Origin: AL-N1 sp039178835
GTDB taxonomy: Bacteria; Chloroflexota; Chloroflexia; Chloroflexales; Roseiflexaceae
Direction of reading: 5' to 3'
Assembly (NCBI GenBank): GCA_039178835.1
Contig: JBCDFA010000116.1
Span: forward strand, 1 to 20,165
Length of the DNA: 20,165 bases
Position numbers and translations under genes: made by a program. The first letter of the stretch is position 1. The number at the start of each line of letters is the position of its first letter. The notes under the pieces are model-generated. The model saw nothing but the letters and a program-made list of their open reading frames with translations. It ran no database searches and was not told where the DNA came from. Below, in pieces: positions 1-6,935 of this stretch.

Positions 1-909
1 GACCGCTACATCAGCCACGAGTAGTTGTACATCATCTCCGGCATTATGCACCACCAACGTGGTCTTGAGTCTGCCGTTGGTGCTCAAGGGCACGACATCG
101 GCACGCGCAACATAGACAGGTGGCAGTGACTCCAGATACACACCCTGAATGATGCCTGTATAGTTCCACCAGTCGTTGTTGATAGCGGGCACAATATCGG
201 TACGCGTATCCCACGGCGGATTATCGACGCGCACGACGACCACATTCTCATCACCATAGTTTACCAGTTCGGTCACATCAAGCGCGAAGGGTATATAGCC
301 ACCCTCGTGGTAGCCAGCCCACGTGCCATTGACCCAGACATCAGCCACATAATTCACCGACTGAAACACCAGTCGTGTGCGCTGTCCCTGCCAACTTTCG
401 TCAACGGTAAAACTGCGTCGGTACCACACCCCGTCCTCGTAGCGTTCAACGGATGTCGGACTCGCATCGGGGGTGATGGTGTTTTCTGGGCGCGGCAGCG
501 TCATGTCCTCCCAGGCCACGTCATCAAAATCCGCGAGATGTCGACCATCTGCAGCAGCTTCGATCTGCTCCAGTGCGACTGATCGATCCGTCAGACTCAG
601 ATCGTGGTCAAAACTGGCACGCTCTTTCTTCCAGGTTCCTGCCAGATCCAGCACGGCCCGGTCAGGTTGCAATTCTAACGAAGCCCAGGGCCGACCAGCG
701 GTAAAAGGCACCTGTATACCATTGATAGAACGCAGATCCACTGTAGGTGACAACGTCCCCGCTTCGCGTGAAGTGTACACATCTGTCGAATCGATTTGCT
801 CGGTTGGCTGACTTTGTGCTGGCATAACAGGTACGAGTGACAGGACAAATAGGGTAAGGGTGAGTAGCATGGGGATGATCATACGCCAAGACATGTAACC
901 TCTCAACAT
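1..909 (-). CDS. Secreted glycoside hydrolase family 2 protein (beta-galactosidase/glucuronidase type), N-terminal 303 residues
   Basis: The reading frame is open from ATG 909 to the left edge of the window, so only the N-terminal 303 residues are visible and the catalytic TIM barrel lies outside. The ATG is preceded by AAAGGAG seven bases away. Residues 1-32 look like a signal peptide with a hydrophobic core and a possible cleavage after VMPA, so the enzyme is probably exported. Residues about 155-270 match the GH2 sugar-binding jelly roll: VWYRRSFTV, then VNYVADVWVNG and GYHEGGYIPF, then a DWWNYTGI segment typical of GH2 enzymes. An immunoglobulin-like domain appears to begin near the edge (RLKTTLVVHNAGDD). 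Family members cleave beta-galactosides, glucuronides or mannosides; the specificity cannot be read here. A ROK repressor gene lies 136 bases upstream on the same strand, which suggests sugar-controlled expression. Confidence 0.88.
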   Translation of the reverse strand, partial: MLRGYMSWRMIIPMLLTLTLFVLSLVPVMPAQSQPTEQIDSTDVYTSREAGTLSPTVDLRSINGIQVPFTAGRPWASLELQPDRAVLDLAGTWKKERASFDHDLSLTDRSVALEQIEAAADGRHLADFDDVAWEDMTLPRPENTITPDASPTSVERYEDGVWYRRSFTVDESWQGQRTRLVFQSVNYVADVWVNGTWAGYHEGGYIPFALDVTELVNYGDENVVVVRVDNPPWDTRTDIVPAINNDWWNYTGIIQGVYLESLPPVYVARADVVPLSTNGRLKTTLVVHNAGDDVQLLVADVAV

Positions 910-988
910 TGAGATACTCCTTTGCTGCGGGCGTGAGAAAGAATTCCGAACCTACCATCAGATAGGCGTAGCTTGCTGGCACCTTACG

Positions 989-1002
989 TACAAGCGTTTC
1001 CG
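989..1002. promoter_or_regulatory. Possible LacI-family-like half-palindromic site upstream of the GH2 gene
   Basis: The 136-base gap between the ROK gene and the GH2 gene contains TACAAGCGTTTCCG. Its centre (AAGCGTTT) resembles the CG-centred operators of LacI-family regulators, but several outer positions mismatch. No LacI gene is in the window. This is a weak pattern call. Confidence 0.15.
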
Positions 1003-1045
1003 GGTGTACTCATAGCATCTGTGGTCATGCGTCTTCCGTGTCGGT

Positions 1046-2278
1046 TCACCACATCGTGCGTGATTTATTGGGCTGCCGCATCAAAACGTAATCATTGCGA
1101 AAAAAACCTTCCAAAACAAGCGAGGCCGCACCCATGGCAATGGCATCTTTGCCCAACTGTGAGAGGGTAATAGTTGTATCATTGAAGGGTTGCCGCAACG
1201 CATAGCGCCCAGTAATGCGCTGAATCTGTGGCAAGAAATGAGTACCCAATTGCAATCCTACCCATCCGCCAATCACAACAACCTGTGGATTGAACATATT
1301 GACGAGGTTGGCAATTCCAGCACTTAGGTACTGAATCGTCTCATCCATCACCCATGCCGCAGCAGTATTGTGACCACGTGAAGCCTTTATGATCGAGGGA
1401 ATAACCAGCACCTGGTCTTCTTCCTGCAACAAGTGACTCTGAGGCGCCACATCACGGAGGCGTTCAATGATATGAGGTGCTCCAATGTAGGCTTCAAGGC
1501 AACCACGACTCTCACAACGACAGGGGCGTCCATTAAGCTCGATCACGGTATGGCCCCATTCACCTGCACTGTTGGTGTTACCCCGATACAGCTGGCCCCG
1601 TGTAATCACACCTGCGCCGACACCGGTACCAATCAGGAGCACTGCCAGATCCTCGTCCCCACGCCCGGCCCCAAACCACATCTCTGCTTGTGCCATTGCC
1701 TTGGCGCCATTATCGACATAGATTGGCATGTCTAACTGCTGCTTGAGCAGCGCTACCAACGGAACATCCTGCCAACCCCAACCTGCGGCAGAGACCATCA
1801 CCTGTTCCGAATGCCGCACCACACCGGGAACACCGATACCAACTCCAATCACCGTATCGGACGATAGTGCTGTACGTTTTAACAGGGATTGAACGCCTGC
1901 AACAATTTGCTCAACTACTGTTTCAATCGTTTTCGCTGTCAATGGTTGATAAAGGCTATCACGTGGTCGGAATGATAAATCAAGCAGCACCAACTGGATA
2001 TGTGTTTCACCAAGATCAATACCAATAAGAAAACCATACTCAGGGTTGATCGAAAGGATGGTGCGGGGCCGACCGCCCTGCGATTCTTCCATACCCGATT
2101 CAATCACAACTCCCTCAAGTAACAATTCACTCACGATATTGGTAATCGTAGCGGGGCTCAAACCACAAGACTGGCTCAACTCAAGACGGGTAACGGGGCC
2201 AGCAAAATACAGCTGTTGCACAATCGTCTGACGGTTCATTCGACGAAGGTCGCGCGTTGTAGAGCGAGATGGGGGCAT
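1046..2278 (-). CDS. ROK-family transcriptional repressor (NagC/XylR type)
   Basis: This is a 410-residue protein, normal for ROK repressors. ATG 2278 (MPPSRSTTRD) is preferred; an in-frame start at 2374 would add 32 residues unlike the family. Residues 10-60 form a winged helix-turn-helix with the ROK signature LRRMNRQTIVQQLYFAGPVT and LSPATITNIVSELLLEGV. Residues 84-410 are the sugar-kinase-like fold, with the phosphate-loop segment GIDLGETHIQ and with LLIGTGVGAGV. The zinc site is intact: His243 in EWGH and Cys253, Cys255 and Cys260 in CRCESRGC. At the place where ROK kinases have the catalytic Asp (DNDA), this protein reads DNGA, with Gly191, so it should be a repressor and not a kinase. 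The likely ligand is a sugar or sugar phosphate. The GH2 gene immediately downstream is the obvious candidate target. Confidence 0.9.
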   Translation of the reverse strand: MPPSRSTTRDLRRMNRQTIVQQLYFAGPVTRLELSQSCGLSPATITNIVSELLLEGVVIESGMEESQGGRPRTILSINPEYGFLIGIDLGETHIQLVLLDLSFRPRDSLYQPLTAKTIETVVEQIVAGVQSLLKRTALSSDTVIGVGIGVPGVVRHSEQVMVSAAGWGWQDVPLVALLKQQLDMPIYVDNGAKAMAQAEMWFGAGRGDEDLAVLLIGTGVGAGVITRGQLYRGNTNSAGEWGHTVIELNGRPCRCESRGCLEAYIGAPHIIERLRDVAPQSHLLQEEDQVLVIPSIIKASRGHNTAAAWVMDETIQYLSAGIANLVNMFNPQVVVIGGWVGLQLGTHFLPQIQRITGRYALRQPFNDTTITLSQLGKDAIAMGAASLVLEGFFRNDYVLMRQPNKSRTMW

Positions 2279-2315
2279 AACACACCCAATGTTTGGTATC
2301 TGGCTTTGAAAAAGA

Positions 2316-2338
2316 CTTAATTTAAGATGTAGTTTAAG
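2316..2338. promoter_or_regulatory. AT-rich palindrome upstream of the ROK gene, possible autoregulatory operator
   Basis: CTTAA-T-TTAAG (2316-2326) is a perfect palindrome about 40 bases upstream of the chosen ROK start. The half-site TTAAG recurs at 2334-2338. ROK repressors commonly bind AT-rich inverted repeats in their own promoters. The assignment is by position and symmetry only. Confidence 0.3.
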
Positions 2339-2404
2339 TACAATGAGTCTACTGAAAAAGCAATAGGTTGTCAAGAGGTTAACAAGAGCAGACTACCAGC
2401 CATC

Positions 2405-2444
2405 AAAACCCACACAGCCGACAGAATTTCCTCTATCGGCTGTG
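2405..2444 (-). terminator. Rho-independent terminator of the RTX-repeat gene
   Basis: A nine-base-pair stem, CACAGCCGA (2413-2421) with TCGGCTGTG (2436-2444), lies 30 bases past the stop of the RTX gene. On the minus strand it is followed by TGGGTTTTG, a short T-rich tail. Confidence 0.6.
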
Positions 2445-2474
2445 CAACAGACATATGCTATGTAAAAATGTGGA

Positions 2475-3284
2475 TTAGGACTGGATGATATTCCCGACCA
2501 GCGTGTGGCGGAAATCGCGGAGTGGGCGTTCGACAAATTTTGTTGGTTCGTATCCGGTCAAATCGGCGACCAGGACGGTGTGGGCGTTGGGGCTGGGGCA
2601 AAGGACTTGCTCAACATCCTTGAGGCGCACCGTCACAGCCAAATTACCGTTTGCAAAGAAGCGTGTTACAAACTGGAAGCCTAACTCTTCCTCGGCAGGA
2701 ACTTCTTCGATAGTACAGCTAAACTGTGGTTTGTTCGTGATGTCAACACGAGGAATCTGACGTTTCCAGGCGTAGAACAACTCTGGTACACCAGCATCGT
2801 CGAGCAGAATGGGCGCAAAGATTTGTGTATCATCACCACGGCCACCGACATAGAGATCACTGCCATCGCCAGGAGCCCAGATGTTGATGTCATCGCCACG
2901 ACCACCATCGATCACGTCGCTATTGGGGCCAACAAAATTCTCGACTCCACCAATGGTAATGTCATCGCCACGACCACCATCGATCACATCATTGCCAAGC
3001 AAGCCGATGAGCAGATCATCACCGTTTTTTCCAACGAGCAAATCAGTGTTATTCAGACTTTGTGGTCCAGCATCCTCTGGCTGAATAAAACTGTTCTGCT
3101 CATTGTCATTGTCAGGACCAAAGACCACATTTCCTTTTCCATCACCAATAACCACGGCTGCGTTGGCTGGGCGGACCAGGGATGGCAACAAGGCCAAGGT
3201 AAGGATGGACAGGAGTAAGAGTACAGCAAGACTACGTGACTGATTCGAGAGACGACCTACTTTCGGTTGAGACATGTTTGACAT
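2475..3284 (-). CDS. Small secreted RTX-repeat (calcium-binding nonapeptide) protein
   Basis: This protein has 269 residues from ATG 3284, which has AAAGGA seven bases upstream; a start at 3341 has no comparable site. Residues 1-42 are a long signal peptide with a Leu-rich core (AVLLLLSILTLALLPSL) and cleavage expected after PANA. Residues 81-155 hold degenerate RTX nonapeptides of GGxGxDxI type: GKNGDDLLI, GLLGNDVID, GGRGDDITI, GGRGDDINI and GGRGDDTQI. In this family such repeats bind calcium in a parallel beta-roll. The block is short, about five to six repeats and interrupted, so it may form only a small roll. Residues 160-269 contain two cysteines and no motif I recognise. The N-terminal signal peptide suggests Sec export, unlike classical RTX toxins, which use type I secretion with a C-terminal signal. 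No type I exporter gene is nearby. The function is unknown. Confidence 0.75.
   Translation of the reverse strand: MSNMSQPKVGRLSNQSRSLAVLLLLSILTLALLPSLVRPANAAVVIGDGKGNVVFGPDNDNEQNSFIQPEDAGPQSLNNTDLLVGKNGDDLLIGLLGNDVIDGGRGDDITIGGVENFVGPNSDVIDGGRGDDINIWAPGDGSDLYVGGRGDDTQIFAPILLDDAGVPELFYAWKRQIPRVDITNKPQFSCTIEEVPAEEELGFQFVTRFFANGNLAVTVRLKDVEQVLCPSPNAHTVLVADLTGYEPTKFVERPLRDFRHTLVGNIIQS
2887..2987 (-). repeat. Direct repeat within the RTX region
   Basis: A 29-base stretch at 2887-2915 recurs identically at 2959-2987, a period of 72 bases (24 codons). Both copies encode VIDGGRGDDI. DNA identity this exact suggests recent internal duplication and not only constraint on the protein. Confidence 0.75.
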
Positions 3285-3510
3285 AATGCGTTCCTTTCTT
3301 ATGTTTAGTGGGATATTTTCCCGACTGAATGGGCACATCACCCGTAGAAAAAGATAGCATTTATGTCTCTTTCAAACGATGGGAATTCTCCTAAGCTTAC
3401 ACTAAGGGAATAACGTACACTCAAAGAACCAGAAAGACACAAGAGAAGCGCGATGCCCACTATCGTATGGCACCACGCCTCTGTCTCGCTAACAAAACCA
3501 GCTCGTTTGC

Positions 3511-3978
3511 TCACGTAATTCTGCGGCTCTCCATGTTGGCATGTACATCGAGATAGCGTAACCACCCACGTATGCTGAGTGGACCAAACTGATTGTGCCG
3601 TACCAACGTGGCACCATCCACATCCTGATCTATCAACGTTTGGGCTACCTGTATCGTCTCTTGTCGTGTCTCTCTGAAGGATGTGCGAAGTTCATCCCAG
3701 GTAAGCGACGAGTCAGGGCGATAATCATCGTACTCATCAGTGAGGGGGGGTTCACCCAGTACAACGCGTAGCCGTCGCTGACCCCATCGCTCAATACCCA
3801 CGATGTGCATCAACTGGATACGATTTGGCAATGTTTCACGAAAGGCACCGATTCGTGTCGTAATCTTCTGACCGGAGGTATCCAAATCACGAGTCAATTC
3901 AGACAATGTGCGTTTGCGTGCAGGACGCTCAAAAAAGAGACCAACCACAATTGCAGTCAGCCGATCTTGAAAACCCAT
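3511..3978 (-). CDS. DinB-like four-helix-bundle protein
   Basis: This is a 155-residue cytoplasmic protein. ATG 3978 follows CAGGAGAACGAT, a good ribosome site. The middle and C-terminal parts follow the DinB/YfiT pattern: LMHIVGIERWGQRRL (residues 56-70), then a helix FRETRQETIQVAQTL, then VRHNQFGPLSIRGWLRYLDVH (residues 126-146), where the pattern G-P-L-S-I-R-x-W-L is characteristic. Metal-binding members usually have three histidines. Here His58 and His146 are present, but the residue four after His146 is Glu150, so any metal site would be altered. Members act as thiol transferases, hydrolases or unknowns. The gene lies upstream of the RTX gene on the same strand but is separated by more than 200 bases, so co-transcription is uncertain. 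Confidence 0.6.
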   Translation of the reverse strand: MGFQDRLTAIVVGLFFERPARKRTLSELTRDLDTSGQKITTRIGAFRETLPNRIQLMHIVGIERWGQRRLRVVLGEPPLTDEYDDYRPDSSLTWDELRTSFRETRQETIQVAQTLIDQDVDGATLVRHNQFGPLSIRGWLRYLDVHANMESRRIT

Positions 3979-4249
3979 ATCGTTCTCCTGAAATAGACAA
4001 AATCTGTCATCAAAGATGAACTCCTATCACCACAAGGAGTCACTATTAGCTTATATCTCTCTACAATCATACCTTGATTATTCGTTATCCCTGTTCAATT
4101 GTCAATGTTATGTATATTGGGGATAAAACATCTTTTTTCAAATCATTCTTTCCATTAATCTTAACATTTCTATTACATTCATGTGGTATATTAATCCATA
4201 ATTTATACGTAAACATATATTTACAGTAATTATGTTAAGGGAGCAGTAT
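3979..4249. promoter_or_regulatory. AT-rich divergent promoter region with a candidate plus-strand promoter and a palindrome
   Basis: This gap separates the DinB-like gene (leftward) from the secreted 435-residue protein (rightward). TTGTCA at 4099-4104 and GATAAA at 4122-4127, with a 17-base spacer, form a plausible plus-strand promoter. GTAAA-CATATA-TTTAC (4209-4224) is a perfect inverted repeat just before the ribosome site and could be an operator. Both calls are by pattern only. Confidence 0.35.
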
Positions 4250-5557
4250 ATGCTTAGAAGAAAACGAATACTTCCCATGTACACCCTCTTTGCAACACTC
4301 ATTGTCGCTTTGATCGCAACACTATCAGCTCCTCCAGCTGAGGCCGTGAGCGTACCAACAATTAGCTATACACCCGGCGGACGGCAGATGATCTATGTGA
4401 ACAATCCAGAATTACTACTCAACGCCGATCTTGCGAATAATCGAAATCGAGCGGAAGGAAGAGGACCTTCTTTATTAACTGTTTCGATTGGTGCCGGACA
4501 ATACCGCGATTATTTTGAACATCTGAACGAAACAGGTACCGAAGTTGCCTATGGCTTCTATGCATGGAACCCGACCAATGAGACAGTTGTTGTTAATCGA
4601 ACCGCCAAAGGCTGGGCAGCAGGCGACTTCCGCATCGGTGCACAACCATTTGCCCAGCTTTTCAACAACTCAGAGTCGACGACTCTTACACTTACACCCA
4701 ACACTGGTGGTTGGATTTTCCGTAGTGATGCCTCATTTGGGCCAGGTGGTATTGCTCAGAATGGCGAATTCTTGACTGGTGTGGTGGATTTTGGTGTCGC
4801 CGTCGAAAATAATGCCGCGGCACAAATTATTGTTCATCATCTGGTCTATGATCCCAGTCAGTTTGATACGCTTCCTGGTAGCTACGAGTATATTGGCTAC
4901 GAGACACGCATGCGTCCTTCAGGGAGCCCTGAGTCACGCACCTACAAAGGCATAAGTAGCTCATCTGAGGTTACAGCTAACCTCAACATTACGATAGAAA
5001 GCACAGACGGCCCACAAGACCTACAGGTATCCTATCCCCAGTATGTGGCCGACTCCAGTGGCACCTATGTACCGGGCCCAACCATCACTTCCCCACGTTG
5101 GTACACCCACGACATTCCCTCGCGTGATCGTACCGACTCACAAGTTGTCGCAAACGATATGCGTTCATTTGATATGCCTGGCTGGGGGCTGGTAAACCCA
5201 CTGACGCGTTCATCTGCGCCACTTCCCGGTGAAACCCAGAACAGCTATCCCAATTTTGGAAACTGGGGCGTGGTATACAACCACAATATCGCCATTACCA
5301 ACAACTCAGATCGTACACGCGCTATCGAGGCCAGGCTCGGTATCTACAACACGACTGACTCGGACAATGCCCTGTTTGCCTACCAGATCAACAATGGTGC
5401 GTGGCAGACCGGGGCAATCGTCGAGAGTGATGGTCAGTCAGTTGTTTCTCTGGGAACTATCGATGCCGCACCAGGCCCTTCGACTCATACGGTTCGTATG
5501 GTGCTGGGCGCTCCGGCTGATGGCCGTCTCTTCCACGCACTGACACTTATCGACTAG
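4250..5557 (+). CDS. Secreted protein of unknown family
   Basis: This protein has 435 residues. ATG 4250 is chosen over an in-frame ATG at 4232 because AAGGGAG lies seven bases upstream of it and the signal peptide then begins MLRRKR. Residues 1-32 are a classical signal peptide (LFATLIVALIATLSAPPAEA) with cleavage after AEA. The mature protein is Asn-, Thr- and Ser-rich with alternating beta-strand-like segments, for example VAYGFYAWNPTNETVVVN and GWGLVNPLTR, and has no cysteine or obvious catalytic motif. It looks like an all-beta extracellular protein, possibly surface-associated. I do not recognise a family. It stands alone between its own promoter region and a terminator, so it is probably monocistronic. 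Confidence 0.8.
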   Translation: MLRRKRILPMYTLFATLIVALIATLSAPPAEAVSVPTISYTPGGRQMIYVNNPELLLNADLANNRNRAEGRGPSLLTVSIGAGQYRDYFEHLNETGTEVAYGFYAWNPTNETVVVNRTAKGWAAGDFRIGAQPFAQLFNNSESTTLTLTPNTGGWIFRSDASFGPGGIAQNGEFLTGVVDFGVAVENNAAAQIIVHHLVYDPSQFDTLPGSYEYIGYETRMRPSGSPESRTYKGISSSSEVTANLNITIESTDGPQDLQVSYPQYVADSSGTYVPGPTITSPRWYTHDIPSRDRTDSQVVANDMRSFDMPGWGLVNPLTRSSAPLPGETQNSYPNFGNWGVVYNHNIAITNNSDRTRAIEARLGIYNTTDSDNALFAYQINNGAWQTGAIVESDGQSVVSLGTIDAAPGPSTHTVRMVLGAPADGRLFHALTLID

Positions 5558-5579
5558 AACTGCTCAAACATCATCACCT

Positions 5580-5613
5580 ACCGACAGGGTATCTCTGCTC
5601 TGTCGGTTTCTTT
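5580..5613 (+). terminator. Rho-independent terminator
   Basis: CCGACAG (5581-5587) pairs with CTGTCGG (5600-5606), extended by A5580-T5607, and is followed by TTTCTTTT. It lies 23 bases past the stop of the secreted 435-residue protein. Confidence 0.85.
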
Positions 5614-5712
5614 TATCCCTTCATCTATTACCACTTTAATGCTACAATAAGAAACTATGTTGTCCTAGACATCTATCCTAATCTTGTAGACAAAAGCCAT
5701 GTATTGCTTATT

Positions 5713-6873
5713 ATGAATGTTGTCTTTCTATCACCACATTTTCCAACGAATTATCATCTGTTTTGTGTTCATCTCCGTGCACTTGGCGCAAATGTTCTCG
5801 GCATATGTGATCAACCATATGAGCAACTCCATCCTGCACTGCAATCAGCACTGACCGCATACTACTTTGTTCCCGACTTACACGACTATGATGCCATGGT
5901 ACGTGCGTTGGGCTACTTTACCTATCGTTACGGCAAAATCGATTGGATCGATTCGCTCAATGAGCACTGGCTGGAAATTGAAGCACAGCTCCGTACCGAC
6001 TTTCATATTGAAGGGATTATGAACAGAGATCTGCCGCAAATCAAACGCAAATCAGAAATGAAGCGAGTGTTTACAAGTGCAGGCATAAACACAGCCCCAG
6101 GGCAATTGGCGCAGACTCCACAGCAAGCACGAGCTTTTGCAAAGGAAGTTGGCTTTCCTATTATTGCCAAGCCAGACATTGGTGTTGGTGCCAAACAAAC
6201 CTATAAAATCACAAACGCTGAGGAACTGGAAGCATTTCTGAACTATGGTCTGACGGGCTATTTTATGGAGGCCTACATCCCTGGTGTGATTCAGAGTTTC
6301 GATGGCTTAGTTGACCATCAGGGGCGGTTGGTGTTCTACATTTCGACACAGTACAGTCAGGGTGTGATGGAAGTGGTCAACACCGACAGCGATGTGTACT
6401 ACTACACCCAGCGCAAAACGCCCACCGATCTGGAGGGCATGGGGCGCACACTTGTCGAGGCCTTTCAGATACGCAAGCGCTTTTTCCACTTTGAGTTTTT
6501 TCGCACCCCCGACAATCAGCTGATTGCGCTGGAGGTGAATATGCGTCCTCCAGGTGGGTTAAGCATTGACCTGTTCAATTATGCAAACGACATTGATCTG
6601 TACTATGAATGGGCAAATGTGGTGGTAAACCATCAATTCACAGCAGAGTGTACATGGCCTTTTCATGCATGCTACGCAGGACGGAAACACCATCGAGCCT
6701 ACGTGAGCAGTCACGATGATGTCCTGTCACAGTATGGCCAGCATATCATCCACCATCAGCCGATGAGCGAGGTGTTCCGCAGAGCAATGGGCGACTACGG
6801 CTACATTGTTCGTTCCCCACACCTGGATGAAGTCATCACCATTGCTACGGGTATTCAGGCCCAGAGTTACTGA
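5713..6873 (+). CDS. ATP-grasp domain protein (carboxylate-amine ligase superfamily), substrate unknown
   Basis: The protein has 386 residues from ATG 5713; a TTG at 5704 is an alternative, and neither start has a strong ribosome site. Residues 1-95 form a pre-ATP-grasp Rossmann-like domain beginning MNVVFLSPHFP. The ATP-grasp core follows: Lys153 in FPIIAKPDIGVGA binds the nucleotide phosphates, the hinge segment is YFMEAYIPG, and the metal-binding pair is Glu274 and Asn276 in ALEVNMRPPGG, followed by Arg278. These residues support an active ligase that makes an acyl-phosphate intermediate. The C-terminal 90 residues are rich in His and Tyr (HHRAYVSSHDD, HIIHHQP) and do not match a standard subfamily that I recognise. 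It is a lone gene with no biosynthetic partner nearby, so the product cannot be inferred. It is probably cytoplasmic. Confidence 0.85.
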   Translation: MNVVFLSPHFPTNYHLFCVHLRALGANVLGICDQPYEQLHPALQSALTAYYFVPDLHDYDAMVRALGYFTYRYGKIDWIDSLNEHWLEIEAQLRTDFHIEGIMNRDLPQIKRKSEMKRVFTSAGINTAPGQLAQTPQQARAFAKEVGFPIIAKPDIGVGAKQTYKITNAEELEAFLNYGLTGYFMEAYIPGVIQSFDGLVDHQGRLVFYISTQYSQGVMEVVNTDSDVYYYTQRKTPTDLEGMGRTLVEAFQIRKRFFHFEFFRTPDNQLIALEVNMRPPGGLSIDLFNYANDIDLYYEWANVVVNHQFTAECTWPFHACYAGRKHHRAYVSSHDDVLSQYGQHIIHHQPMSEVFRRAMGDYGYIVRSPHLDEVITIATGIQAQSY

Positions 6874-6889
6874 GCATTGCACAATACAA

Positions 6890-6919
6890 AAAAGAGCACC
6901 CTTGATGGGTGCCCTTTTG
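6890..6919. terminator. Bidirectional terminator shared by convergent genes
   Basis: GCACCC (6896-6901) pairs with GGGTGC (6907-6912) around a five-base loop. It is flanked by AAAAAAGA on the left and CCTTTTGT on the right, so it has T-tracts in both directions. It lies between the ATP-grasp stop (6873) and the VWA stop (6936). Confidence 0.85.
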
Positions 6920-6935
6920 TCATTGCGAACAACGA

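Noticed and set aside
2279..2374. Longer ROK repressor starting at 2374
   Set aside because: The extra 32 residues precede the family's usual N-terminus, lack a ribosome site and would cover the likely operator.
2887..2987. CRISPR-like array
   Set aside because: There are only two copies of a 29-base repeat, in frame inside the RTX coding block; this is a protein repeat.
2823..3218. Plus-strand open frame of 131 codons opposite the RTX gene
   Set aside because: Its Ile/Thr-rich repeats are the antisense of the Gly-Asp repeats; it has no signal or ribosome site.
3338..3565. Minus-strand open frame of 75 codons between the RTX and DinB-like genes
   Set aside because: It overlaps the end of the DinB-like gene in another frame, has no ribosome site and no family features.
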